This document shows positions 8,357-16,800 of a DNA stretch of 64,000 nucleotides, in pieces. Below the pieces are notes generated by a model. The model was not told where the DNA came from. It was given only the letters and a program-made list of their open reading frames with translations, and ran no database searches. Source of the stretch: Syntrophaceae bacterium UBA6078 (GTDB lineage Bacteria; Desulfobacterota; Syntrophia; Syntrophales; UBA2210); assembly GCA_002428735.1 (NCBI GenBank), contig DIXO01000067.1, forward strand, positions 1 to 64,000, in the 5' to 3' direction. Every line of letters starts with the position of its first letter. Positions within the stretch are counted from its first letter, which is position 1. The position numbers and the translations under genes are program-made.

Positions 8357-9865
8357 ATGTACAGCCCATCGTTTCAGACATTCAAGAAACTGACCCGCGA
8401 AGGGAACCTGATCCCCGTCTACCGGGAGATCCTTGCCGACACGGAGACCCCCGTTTCGGTGCTGATGAAACTGCGCTCCCGGCCGCATGCCTTTCTCCTG
8501 GAGAGCGTGGAGGGAGGAGAGAAGTGGGGCCGCTACACCTTCCTTGGGGCCGATCCCCGGACAATTTTCCGGGTGCGGGGGGATGAAGTCCTGATCCGGG
8601 AAAACGGGAGCGAGGAGCGGCATAAACACGGCGGCGATCCCCTGCGGTTCCTGAAAGAGCTGATGGGCCGCTACAAACCCGTACACGCGGAGGGGCTTCC
8701 GCGTTTCTACGGCGGTGCCGTGGGATTTCTCGGCTACGACATGGTCCGCTACTTCGAGCGGCTCCCCGCCTCGGCCGCTGATGATTTGTATACCGATGAC
8801 GCCGTTTTTCTGATCACGGATACCCTGATCATCTTCGACAACGTCCGGCACACGATCACGGTCGTCGCCTGCGTCTGCACGGAGGGAGGAAGGGGACTGC
8901 GCGCCCTGTACGAGGAGGGGATGCAAAAGATCGAGGAGACGATCGCCCTGATACGGACCCCCATTGAGGGGAGAGACGCCCCGCCGGGAAGGGGCGATAC
9001 CCCCGCCCTCCGGTCCAATATGACGCCGGAGGAGTACAAGTCCATGGTGGGGCGGGCAAAGGAGTACATCGTCGCGGGGGATATCATCCAGGTCGTCCTC
9101 TCGCAGCGCTTCGAAATGAAGAACGACTCAGATCCCGTGGATCTCTACCGGGCTCTCCGGTACATCAACCCCTCGCCCTACCTCTTTTATCTGAAGGCCG
9201 ATGATCTGACCCTTATCGGCTCTTCGCCGGAGGTGATGGTCCGCCTCGAAGAAGGGGTCGTGGAACTCAGGCCCATCGCGGGGACGCGCAGGCGGGGAAA
9301 GACCGAACAGGAAGACCGGGCCCTCGCCGACGAACTCCTTCGGGACCCGAAAGAACGGGCGGAGCACGTCATGCTCGTGGACCTGGGGAGGAATGATCTG
9401 GGGCGGATCGCGCAGACCGGGAGCGTCCAGGTCAATCAGCTCATGACGGTGGAACGGTATTCCCACGTCATGCACCTCGTCTCGAACATCCAGGCCCATC
9501 TGGCTCGGGGGAAGGACTGCTTCGATGTCCTGCGGGCCACCTTCCCCGCGGGGACGCTCTCCGGGGCGCCCAAGATCAGGGCCATGGAGATCATCGATGA
9601 GCTGGAACCGACCCGGCGCGGTCCGTACGGCGGGGCCGTCGGCTACTTCAGTTATACGGGGAACATGGACCTGTGCATCACCATCAGGACCATGACTGTC
9701 AAGGACAACCGGATTTTCATCCAGGTCGGCGCGGGGATCGTCGCGGACTCCGACCCGGATGCGGAATACCGGGAGACCGTGAACAAAGGGGAGGGAATGA
9801 TGCGGGCCATCGAGCTCGCCGCCTCGGACTTTGAAATAACCAGCAATAATGGAGAGAAAAAATGA
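8357..9865 (+). CDS. trpE: Anthranilate synthase component I
   Basis: Converts chorismate plus ammonia to anthranilate, the first committed step of tryptophan synthesis, in the cytosol with TrpG as glutaminase partner. The 502 residues have the N-terminal regulatory region with the LLES feedback motif (HAFLLESVEGG near residue 46) and the C-terminal chorismate-binding domain with GTLSGAPKIRAMEIID and GPYGGAVGYFSY. Length is normal. It is the first structural gene behind the attenuator and overlaps trpG by four bases (ATGA), typical of coupled TrpE/TrpG synthesis. The pabB alternative is excluded by the surrounding trpDCF genes and the LLES motif. Confidence 0.97.
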   Translation: MYSPSFQTFKKLTREGNLIPVYREILADTETPVSVLMKLRSRPHAFLLESVEGGEKWGRYTFLGADPRTIFRVRGDEVLIRENGSEERHKHGGDPLRFLKELMGRYKPVHAEGLPRFYGGAVGFLGYDMVRYFERLPASAADDLYTDDAVFLITDTLIIFDNVRHTITVVACVCTEGGRGLRALYEEGMQKIEETIALIRTPIEGRDAPPGRGDTPALRSNMTPEEYKSMVGRAKEYIVAGDIIQVVLSQRFEMKNDSDPVDLYRALRYINPSPYLFYLKADDLTLIGSSPEVMVRLEEGVVELRPIAGTRRRGKTEQEDRALADELLRDPKERAEHVMLVDLGRNDLGRIAQTGSVQVNQLMTVERYSHVMHLVSNIQAHLARGKDCFDVLRATFPAGTLSGAPKIRAMEIIDELEPTRRGPYGGAVGYFSYTGNMDLCITIRTMTVKDNRIFIQVGAGIVADSDPDAEYRETVNKGEGMMRAIELAASDFEITSNNGEKK

Positions 9866-10455
9866 TCCTGATGATCGACAACTATGATTCATTTACTTAC
9901 AACCTCGTCCAGTACCTCGGGCAACTGGGCGAGGAGGTCGCGGTCCGCCGCAACGACGCGGTCACCCTCGATGAGGTCGGGGAGATGCGCCCCGGCGCGA
10001 TCTTTCTGTCCCCCGGCCCCGGCTCGCCGGAGAGGGCGGGGCTCACCGTGGATGTTATCAAACGGTTCCATACAGCCGTCCCCATTATGGGGATATGCCT
10101 GGGGCACCAGGCAATCGGCTACGCCTTCGGCGCCGATGTTGTCAGGGCTGACAGGCTGATGCACGGCAAGACCTCGGGGATCATCAACGACGGGAGGACG
10201 ATTTTCAAAGGGCTCCCCAGTCCCTTTGAGGCGGGACGGTACCATTCTCTTATCCTGAGAAAGGATTCTCTTCCGCCCTGCCTCGAGATCAGCGCCGAGA
10301 CCGCGGAGGGGGAGGTCATGGGTGTCCGGCACCACCACTATCCGGTGGAGGGGATACAGTTTCACCCCGAATCAATTCTCACGCCGAACGGGAAGCGGAT
10401 CATCAAAAATTTTCTCGATATGGGACATAATGAACTCGAAAAAAGTCAAGAATGA
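9862..10455 (+). CDS. trpG: Anthranilate synthase component II (glutamine amidotransferase)
   Basis: The 197-residue class I glutamine amidotransferase supplies ammonia to TrpE. The start motif LMIDNYDSFTYNLVQYLG, the nucleophile elbow GICLGHQAIG (Cys near residue 79) and the His-Glu pair in QFHPESILTPNG are all present, so it should be active. It overlaps trpE by four bases. It is separated from trpD by 180 bases that contain a hairpin-rich repeat, which is unusual because the other junctions of this operon are tight. Confidence 0.96.
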   Translation: MILMIDNYDSFTYNLVQYLGQLGEEVAVRRNDAVTLDEVGEMRPGAIFLSPGPGSPERAGLTVDVIKRFHTAVPIMGICLGHQAIGYAFGADVVRADRLMHGKTSGIINDGRTIFKGLPSPFEAGRYHSLILRKDSLPPCLEISAETAEGEVMGVRHHHYPVEGIQFHPESILTPNGKRIIKNFLDMGHNELEKSQE

Positions 10456-10459
10456 TCCA

Positions 10460-10585
10460 TCTCCCTTAATGGGAGAGTGCTGGGGTGAGGGTAGAATGCG
10501 AGGTTTTTTAAACACTATACGTCCCCTCCTTTTTATCCTCGCCCTCCGGGCAAGGATAATCCCCTCCCACCAGGGGAGGGGAAAT
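10460..10585. repeat. REP-like multi-hairpin intergenic element inside the trp operon
   Basis: Three short inverted repeats follow one another: CTCCC/GGGAG around TTAAT (about 10463-10477), CCTCGCCC/GGGCAAGG (about 10539-10557) and CCCCTCCC/GGGAGGGG (about 10561-10581). The sequence has no coding sense and resembles a second G/C-rich element at 58826-58940. Together they look like members of a dispersed palindromic repeat family. Confidence 0.6.
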
Positions 10586-10635
10586 CTGACTTTTTACGAA
10601 GGCAGCAGGCATACTATGGGAAAGGAGCACGCATC

Positions 10636-11646
10636 ATGATCAGAGAGGCGATCGGAAAGGCAGTCGCGAAGGAGGACCTCACGGAACGCGAGATGATGGT
10701 GGTAATGGACGAGGTGATGGAAGGGGGGGCGACGGATGCGCAGATCGCTTCCTTCATCACGGCCCTGAGGCTCAAGGGAGAGACGGTCCAGGAGGTCACC
10801 GGGGCGGCCCGGGTCATGCGGCGGAAGGCGACGAGGGTCGACGCCCGCTCATCGGTCATCGTGGATACGTGCGGGACCGGCGGGGACGGGATGAATACCT
10901 TCAACATCTCCACCACGGCTGCCTTCGTCGTGGCGGTTGCGGGGATCACCGTGGCGAAACACGGAAACCGGGCCGTCTCCAGCGGCTGTGGAAGCGCGGA
11001 CGTCCTCGAGGCCCTCGGCGTCAACATTGGCGTCGGGCCGGAGGTGGTGGAGGAGTGCATCCAGCAGATCGGGATCGGTTTTCTCTTCGCCCCCCGGCTC
11101 CACGGCGCCATGAAGTACGCCATCGGCCCGCGACGGGAGATCGGGATCCGGACGATCTTCAACATGCTGGGACCGCTGACCAACCCCGCCGGGGCGACCG
11201 CCCAACTCATCGGGGTCTACGATCCGGCGCTGACGGAGATGTTCGCCGGCGTCTTAAAAAATCTGGGAACGAAGCGGGCTTTCGTGGTCCACGGTTCCGA
11301 CGGCCTCGACGAGGCGACGGTGACGGGAGAGACGCGCGTCTCCGAACTGAAGGACGGCCTGGTCACCACCTACAATATCAACCCCGTCGACCTCTTCGAC
11401 GAGGCATACCCCGTCGGGGACCTTCGCGGGGGAGACGCCTCGGTAAATGCTCAGATCACGAAGGATGTCCTGTCGGGGAAAGACGGTGCCCGCCGGAAGA
11501 TCGTCATTCTCAATGCCGCCCTGGCCATCGTGGCGGGGGAGAAGGCCAGGACGGTTCAGGAGGGGATCGCCCTGGCTGGGGAATGCATCGACAGCGGCGC
11601 GGCGATCAAGAAACTGCAAGGACTGATAGAGATGAGCAACCGGTGA
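10636..11646 (+). CDS. trpD: Anthranilate phosphoribosyltransferase
   Basis: Transfers phosphoribosyl from PRPP to anthranilate. The 336 residues show the PRPP-binding [20 protein letters not shown] motif near residue 77, [21 protein letters not shown] further on and [14 protein letters not shown] in the middle, all diagnostic of stand-alone TrpD. It is not fused to TrpG, unlike in enterobacteria. The gene follows the intergenic repeat and lies 6 bases before trpC. Confidence 0.97.
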   Translation: MIREAIGKAVAKEDLTEREMMVVMDEVMEGGATDAQIASFITALRLKGETVQEVTGAARVMRRKATRVDARSSVIVDTCGTGGDGMNTFNISTTAAFVVAVAGITVAKHGNRAVSSGCGSADVLEALGVNIGVGPEVVEECIQQIGIGFLFAPRLHGAMKYAIGPRREIGIRTIFNMLGPLTNPAGATAQLIGVYDPALTEMFAGVLKNLGTKRAFVVHGSDGLDEATVTGETRVSELKDGLVTTYNINPVDLFDEAYPVGDLRGGDASVNAQITKDVLSGKDGARRKIVILNAALAIVAGEKARTVQEGIALAGECIDSGAAIKKLQGLIEMSNR

Positions 11647-11652
11647 GAGACG

Positions 11653-12426
11653 ATGATCTTGGACAGGATCGTACAGGCAAAGAGAAGAGAGGTCACGCGC
11701 CTGAGAGAATCGGGTTCACTTGACGCGATGCAAAAGGCCGCGCTGGATACGCCACCTCCGCGCGACTTCAGGGCGGCGCTGGAGAGCGCTCCGTGCGCCA
11801 TCATTGCCGAGGTGAAGAGAAGCTCCCCGTCGAAGGGGAGGATCAGGGAGGATTTCGACCCCCTCGCCATTGCTTCGCTTTACGAAGAAAATGGGGCGGT
11901 GGCGATCTCCGTCCTGACGGATGAGACTTTCTTCGAAGGGAAGAAAACGTACCTGTCTGAGATACGGGAACAGGTCTCGCTCCCCCTCCTCAGGAAGGAT
12001 TTCATCATCGATCCGTACCAGGTCTGCGAGACGCGGATCATCGGGGCCGATGCCGTCCTCCTCATCGCGGCCATCCTGGAGGGGGCAAAACTCGATTATA
12101 TGATCGAAATGGCCGAATCGCTGGGGCTCGCCCCCCTTGTCGAGGTTCACTCCCAAGAGGAACTGGAGCGGGCCCTCGCTGCCGGGGCCGGGATCATCGG
12201 GATCAACAACCGGAATCTCACGACCTTTGCCACCGACCTGCGTACCACTCTTGAATTAGTCTCCCGTATCCCCGAGGGGAAAATGGCGATCAGCGAAAGC
12301 GGCATCGAGGGGCGAGGTGAGATCGAGGAGCTGATGAAAAAACGTATCCATGTCTTTCTCGTCGGCGAGACATTGATGCGGGCCCCCGATGTGGGCGCAA
12401 AGCTCAGAGAGCTTCTGGGCAGATGA
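11653..12426 (+). CDS. trpC: Indole-3-glycerol phosphate synthase
   Basis: A 257-residue TIM-barrel enzyme that closes the indole ring from CdRP. The N-terminal helix (ILDRIVQAKRREV) precedes the barrel, and AIIAEVKRSSPSKGRI carries the catalytic Lys near residue 52. IGINNRNLTTFATD and AISESGIEGRGEIEEL complete the phosphate-binding set. Normal length and unfused. It is followed 10 bases later by trpF. Confidence 0.97.
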   Translation: MILDRIVQAKRREVTRLRESGSLDAMQKAALDTPPPRDFRAALESAPCAIIAEVKRSSPSKGRIREDFDPLAIASLYEENGAVAISVLTDETFFEGKKTYLSEIREQVSLPLLRKDFIIDPYQVCETRIIGADAVLLIAAILEGAKLDYMIEMAESLGLAPLVEVHSQEELERALAAGAGIIGINNRNLTTFATDLRTTLELVSRIPEGKMAISESGIEGRGEIEELMKKRIHVFLVGETLMRAPDVGAKLRELLGR

Positions 12427-12436
12427 GGCGAGACCG

Positions 12437-13114
12437 ATGACGGAGATCAAGATATGCGGGATCACCAATCTCGATGACGCCCTGACCGCCAGCGAGGCCG
12501 GGGCCGATGCCCTGGGGTTCATCTTTTACCCCAAAAGTCCGCGCTGCGTGTCACCCCGAGAGGCGCGGGGTATCATCAGCGAGCTTCCCCGCACGGTCTC
12601 GAAGGTCGGAGTCTTCGTCAATGACGATCCCGAGCGGATCGAGGAGATCTCCAGGACCTGCGGCCTCGATTTCATCCAACTCCACGGGGATGAGACGCCT
12701 GACTACTGCCGCCGGTTTCCCGTGTCGACGGTCATCAAGGCCTTCTCACCACGGAGCGCGGCTGATCTCAATCGCCTGGGTGATTATTCGGTACGCGCGA
12801 TCCTCGTGGACGCCTTCGCCCCCGGTCTCTACGGCGGAACGGGGAAAACATCGAACTGGGAGCTTGCCCGGGCCATCGGAGAACGCTGTCCCCTGATCCT
12901 CTCCGGCGGTCTGAACAGTGCGAATATTGAGGAGGCAATCGCATCGGTCTCTCCGGATGCCGTGGATATTAACAGCGGTGTCGAATCCGCGCCGGGGAGG
13001 AAGGATCACTGCAAAATAATCGAGATTATTGATATAATTCGACAGAACGTGGGTAAAAAGAGGACGATATTTACAGCGATGAAAGGTGCCTGGCGTGAGC
13101 CGGCACAGCAATAG
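12437..13114 (+). CDS. trpF: Phosphoribosylanthranilate isomerase
   Basis: Isomerises PRA to CdRP, the step before TrpC. The 225 residues have the family signature EIKICGITNLDDAL with the catalytic Cys at residue 7, the catalytic Asp in ILVDAFAPGLYGGTGKT and ILSGGLNSANI near residue 155. The ATG at 12437 begins just before the signature; an upstream in-frame start at 12389 would overlap trpC and is unlikely. The C-terminus is slightly longer than usual, with about 15 extra polar residues. trpB and trpA, which normally follow, are not in the window. Confidence 0.94.
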   Translation: MTEIKICGITNLDDALTASEAGADALGFIFYPKSPRCVSPREARGIISELPRTVSKVGVFVNDDPERIEEISRTCGLDFIQLHGDETPDYCRRFPVSTVIKAFSPRSAADLNRLGDYSVRAILVDAFAPGLYGGTGKTSNWELARAIGERCPLILSGGLNSANIEEAIASVSPDAVDINSGVESAPGRKDHCKIIEIIDIIRQNVGKKRTIFTAMKGAWREPAQQ

Positions 13115-13287
13115 ATCTTCGCAGTCCGGCTCCCGCAACCATTACGACTCCCACTGGTATGGAGCGTAACGTCTTTCGGGTGAGGGGGCACGGCCATGTC
13201 TTAAAGAGGACAGCCGGTATATGACCTCATGACCGGGGCCTGCAATATCATAAACGCCCGCTGTTGCTTTTCTTACACAGAGTACAA

Positions 13288-13321
13288 ACAGAACAGGGGA
13301 CGACTCAGCCCCCTGTTCTGT
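13288..13321 (-). terminator. Hairpin between trpF and the biotin carrier gene
   Basis: ACAGAACAGGGG (13288-13299) pairs perfectly with CCCCTGTTCTGT (13310-13321). Read leftward it follows the biotin-carrier stop codon and continues into TTTGTACTCTG, so it probably ends that operon. It may also stop transcription arriving from trpF. The 170 bases between trpF and the hairpin show nothing else. Confidence 0.6.
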
Positions 13322-13344
13322 CAATGAATAAGGATAAACCTCTT

Positions 13345-13563
13345 TTACTCTATCACTACCAGAAGCTGGTCGGCCTCGACCACATCCTTTGCTTTCACCT
13401 TTATTTCTTTGACCGTTCCATCTACCGGGGAACAGATCGGGTTTTCCATTTTCATTGCCTCGAGGATTACAAGCTCATCGTCTTCTTTGACTGCGTCACC
13501 AACCTTGACGATAACCTCCAAAATATTCCCCGGCATGGGAGCCAATACTTCTTCCATTGTCAC
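13345..13563 (-). CDS. gcdC: Minimal biotin carrier protein of the glutaconyl-CoA decarboxylase
   Basis: A 72-residue biotinyl/lipoyl-attachment domain with the biotinylation motif EAMKM near residues 35-39. It should carry the carboxyl group from the GcdA active site to the membrane subunit GcdB. Usual GcdC/OadA-type carriers have a long Pro/Ala-rich linker before this domain; here the protein is essentially the bare domain. The gene is third after the dehydrogenase and gcdA genes on the same strand, 114 bases downstream of gcdA. GAGGAGG precedes the GTG start; an ATG two codons later is also possible. Assignment to Gcd rather than another carboxylase rests on its neighbours. Confidence 0.85.
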   Translation of the reverse strand: MTMEEVLAPMPGNILEVIVKVGDAVKEDDELVILEAMKMENPICSPVDGTVKEIKVKAKDVVEADQLLVVIE

Positions 13564-13677
13564 AGTACCTCCTCAGTGGTTTAATAGTATTCGCACGCGC
13601 CAAAGCGTCCGAAGTTTAATGCTCCTATCACATTGATAGACCGGTGTCACTACAAAAAATTGCCCGGTCGCTGTTTT

Positions 13678-15447
13678 TTAGCCTTCCTTTTTTGGACGCT
13701 CGAGACCGGTGACAACCTGCGACTGTATCAGCCGTGGCAGCATCATGTGATGGCGCGGGCAGATCGATCGCGGGTTCTGATAGACTGAGTTGGCAAATGC
13801 CACCATGTAATCGCGCAGCTTTTCAAAGTGCACGATCTCATCCACGAGCCCCGCCTTGGCGCAGTACATGGGGCGCGACTTGTCATAGTAATGCTGCACC
13901 ATTTCATTCATCTTGTCGAGAACGGGATCGAGTGGTTTGCTGGCATCTTTCTCTTTGACAAGCCTCCGGGAGTAGCTGGCCGCCGCTGCGGTTTCCCCGT
14001 GCATGACGTAGATCTCCGTGGTGGGGGTTCCCAGCGAGAAAGCATTGGTGTTATTGCCCTGGGGACCGCCCATGACATAATGCGCAGCGGCCGTTCCCTT
14101 GCGGAGGATCACCACCATCTGCGGCAAGTTGCTTTCCTCGATAGAATAGATCAGGGACTGTCCCAGTCCGAGCAGTTCCGCCTTTTCCGCGATGTCACCC
14201 ACATCGATGCCGGACGTATCCTGGAACCAGATGATGGGAACGCGGTCACGAGAGCACTGCGTCACGAATTCGTTCATCTTGATCAATCCCTGACGGTAGA
14301 GTTTTCCACCGACGGCATTGTATTCATTCGTATATTCAGGATAGTTCGGGATCAGTCCCTGTCGGTTTCCAATAATCCCCATGAGGAAGCCGTCGATCAT
14401 GACCAGTCCCGTATAGACCTCGGGACCGTACCCGGGTCTGAACTCGAGGTGTTCCGAGTTGTCGACCAGCCGTGCGACGACATTGTCAAAATCGTAGCCT
14501 GCCTTCTGATTGACGGGCACAATATAGCCGATTTCAGAGGGAGCATATTTCGGCTCAGCCGGTTCAGACAATCTGAAGAACTTGGGGTTATACGCAGGCA
14601 TTCCTTCCATGTATTCTTTCAGGGCATCCAGGACCTGGTTCTCTTCTTCAAAGACATATCTGAAGAAACCGGTTTCGTTGTAATGGATGTTGACGCTCCC
14701 CGGAGGGGTCTCCTTGAAATGCCGTGTCGCTTCGATCAACTGCTCGGCCCCTTCTTCGTCAAAGAATCCCTTGGGGCTCATGCCGCCGACGATTCCGCCG
14801 CCGCCCACTGCTATGTTACAGTCTTTATGGGCCAGAAGGATGGTAGGGCTGATCCCCTGATAGCCGCCACCGGCGGGGTTGGTTCCGTAGATCCCTGCCA
14901 GCACGGGAACGCCCAGTGTCTCCAGTTCAGCGTGACGAAAGAAGCAGGTCCCTTGGCCGCGGCGATTAGCGTAGACCTTTTCCTGTTCGGGCAGCTTCAC
15001 GCCGGAACAGTTGACCAGCCACACAAGGGGCAGATTCAGTATCTTGGCCATGTCGGTCACGCGGAGGTTGTTATCCGCCTGTCCAGCGATCCAGGCGCCG
15101 GCTATCCACTTGTTGTTGAAGCCAATAAGCACACACCACTTGCCACTGATGCGCGCAATACCGTCCACAACACCGGTACTCCCCGACTCTTCATGGTCCG
15201 GGTCATATATGGTGTGGAGAGGGAAAAACATTCCCGGATCGACGAGATATTCAATCCGTTCCCAGACGGTCTGCTGCCCCCGTTTGTGAATCGTGTCAGC
15301 AGGGACCCCGAAGTTACGAATCCGCTGATCTTCCGCCTCAATCCCTTTCATGATCTCATTCGTCTGGGCGACGCTCTCCTGCATCCTCTTTATCTGTGCT
15401 TCCTTCAGAGGTTTGCCGAATTCCTTCATCTTTAAGTAGGGTATCAT
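13678..15447 (-). CDS. gcdA: Glutaconyl-CoA decarboxylase, carboxyltransferase (alpha) subunit
   Basis: This 589-residue cytosolic subunit transfers CO2 from glutaconyl-CoA to biotin, yielding crotonyl-CoA. It has two crotonase-fold carboxyltransferase halves; motifs such as VGIYGTNPAGGGY-like (AGIYGTNPAGGGYQGISP), GGKLYRQGLIKMNEFV, WFQDTSGIDVG and LRKGTAAAHYVMGGPQGN match, from memory, GcdA of Acidaminococcus, which has nearly the same length. This fit is closer than to methylmalonyl- or propionyl-CoA carboxylase beta chains, which are about 510 residues. The neighbours (glutaryl-CoA dehydrogenase, biotin carrier, Na+-pump subunits, glutaconate CoA-transferase) agree. A long hairpin separates it from the dehydrogenase gene. 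Confidence 0.93.
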   Translation of the reverse strand: MIPYLKMKEFGKPLKEAQIKRMQESVAQTNEIMKGIEAEDQRIRNFGVPADTIHKRGQQTVWERIEYLVDPGMFFPLHTIYDPDHEESGSTGVVDGIARISGKWCVLIGFNNKWIAGAWIAGQADNNLRVTDMAKILNLPLVWLVNCSGVKLPEQEKVYANRRGQGTCFFRHAELETLGVPVLAGIYGTNPAGGGYQGISPTILLAHKDCNIAVGGGGIVGGMSPKGFFDEEGAEQLIEATRHFKETPPGSVNIHYNETGFFRYVFEEENQVLDALKEYMEGMPAYNPKFFRLSEPAEPKYAPSEIGYIVPVNQKAGYDFDNVVARLVDNSEHLEFRPGYGPEVYTGLVMIDGFLMGIIGNRQGLIPNYPEYTNEYNAVGGKLYRQGLIKMNEFVTQCSRDRVPIIWFQDTSGIDVGDIAEKAELLGLGQSLIYSIEESNLPQMVVILRKGTAAAHYVMGGPQGNNTNAFSLGTPTTEIYVMHGETAAAASYSRRLVKEKDASKPLDPVLDKMNEMVQHYYDKSRPMYCAKAGLVDEIVHFEKLRDYMVAFANSVYQNPRSICPRHHMMLPRLIQSQVVTGLERPKKEG

Positions 15448-15483
15448 GTCATGTCCTTTCTTTTCTCTTTTCCGAGGATATGA

Positions 15484-15527
15484 CCTTCCTGTGACAACCT
15501 CTCCCGAGGGGGGATGTCACAGGAAGG
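15484..15527. promoter_or_regulatory. Long intercistronic hairpin between the dehydrogenase and gcdA
   Basis: CCTTCCTGTGACA (15484-15496) is the exact reverse complement of TGTCACAGGAAGG (15515-15527), and the 18-base loop can pair further (CCTC/GAGG). No T-run follows on either strand. It sits between two genes of one operon, so mRNA processing or stability control is likelier than termination. Confidence 0.6.
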
Positions 15528-15558
15528 AATTCCTGATTGTTTATGTAACTGTGTAAAA

Positions 15559-16722
15559 TCAGCGATTCGCCTTGCGAATCCCTAACTGATCCTGCGCCAT
15601 GATGAACTTGCAGACATTGGCCGATCCTTCGACCATGGCGTATGTGGGCGCATCACGGAAGAAACGGGCCACAGGATACTCCGTTGAATATCCGTAGGCG
15701 CCCAGTATGCGCATCGCATACTGGGAACATTTGTAGGCAAGTTCACCTGACAGATATTTCGCGATGGCTACCTCAAGATTGTTGCTCAGGTTTCCCTGAT
15801 CCTTCTGCCATGCGGCCTTGTAAACGGCTAGCCTCGCCGCCTCGATTTCCGCAACCATCTCGGCCACCATGGATTGGTTCATCTGGAACTGCCCGATGGG
15901 CTGTCCGAACTGTTCACGCTCCATGGCGTACTGGGATACGGAGTCCAGACACGCCTGGGAGAGCCCGACTCCTCCCGCCGCCGCGGAAAGCCGTGTCTGA
16001 GCCAGAGAACCGAAAACGATCTTCGCGCCATCTCCCGGTTTGCCCAGGATATTGTCTTTGGGAATCTTCGTGTTTTCAAGGATAATTTCGCCGGTCGGTG
16101 ATGAACGGGATCCCATCTTGTCCAGATCCGTTACCGTGATCCCCTTGCTTTCTCCGTAATCGACTACGAATGCTGAAAGGCCTCTTCCACCCGCGGAGCG
16201 ATCGGTGTAGGCGTAAAAAATACAAATACCGCCGATGGTGGCGTTTGATATCCACGTTTTCTGGCCGTTGATGAGCCAGTGATCACCTTTGTCCTCGGCG
16301 GTCGATTTGATGGCCATAACGTCGGACCCGGCTCCCGGTTCGGTAATGGCGAATGCGCCAAGGATATCCGCATTGACCAGCCGTTCGATATATTTCTTTT
16401 TCAGGGTATCACTGCCGTAGCGGAGGATGGTAAAGGCGCACCCCAACTCCTGCATATTGACCTGAACCCGCAATGAGCTTGAGGCACGGGCGATCTCCTC
16501 CGTGATGATCATGGCTGCGAGCCATCCCATCTCGTTTCCACCGTACTCCTCGGGGATTACCGTGCCGAAAAACCCCAACTGTCCCATGGGTTTGACCACC
16601 TCTTCGTAGGGGAAATAATGTTTTTCGTCCCACTCATCGGCGAAAGGGGCGATCTTTTCAGCCGCGAAATCGCGCACCGTGTCCCTCAGCATGACCATTT
16701 CATCTGATAAACCAAAATCCAT
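15559..16722 (-). CDS. Glutaryl-CoA dehydrogenase, probably the non-decarboxylating type
   Basis: A 387-residue FAD enzyme of the acyl-CoA dehydrogenase family. Signature stretches are AFAITEPGAGSDVMAIKSTA (residues ~120-140), SRSSPTGEIILENTKIP, ILGAYGYSTEYPVARFFRDA and MVEGSANVCKFI; the catalytic base is the Glu of VEGSAN. The C-terminal QLGIRKANR and the overall sequence closely match my memory of Desulfococcus multivorans glutaryl-CoA dehydrogenase, which forms glutaconyl-CoA without decarboxylating it. The adjoining glutaconyl-CoA decarboxylase genes explain why the dehydrogenase itself need not decarboxylate. It lies between iclR and gcdA, all co-directional. A generic short-chain acyl-CoA dehydrogenase is the alternative. 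Confidence 0.88.
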   Translation of the reverse strand: MDFGLSDEMVMLRDTVRDFAAEKIAPFADEWDEKHYFPYEEVVKPMGQLGFFGTVIPEEYGGNEMGWLAAMIITEEIARASSSLRVQVNMQELGCAFTILRYGSDTLKKKYIERLVNADILGAFAITEPGAGSDVMAIKSTAEDKGDHWLINGQKTWISNATIGGICIFYAYTDRSAGGRGLSAFVVDYGESKGITVTDLDKMGSRSSPTGEIILENTKIPKDNILGKPGDGAKIVFGSLAQTRLSAAAGGVGLSQACLDSVSQYAMEREQFGQPIGQFQMNQSMVAEMVAEIEAARLAVYKAAWQKDQGNLSNNLEVAIAKYLSGELAYKCSQYAMRILGAYGYSTEYPVARFFRDAPTYAMVEGSANVCKFIMAQDQLGIRKANR

Positions 16723-16800
16723 ACCGTTTCCTCCTTCCAGATATTATTTGTTGTATTTGATGATACGCTTTCTATGGCCGGCATATTCGCAGCTCAGCCA

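Noticed and set aside
13828..15435. Rightward 535-codon open frame
   Set aside because: Antisense shadow of gcdA, whose protein sequence is clearly conserved.
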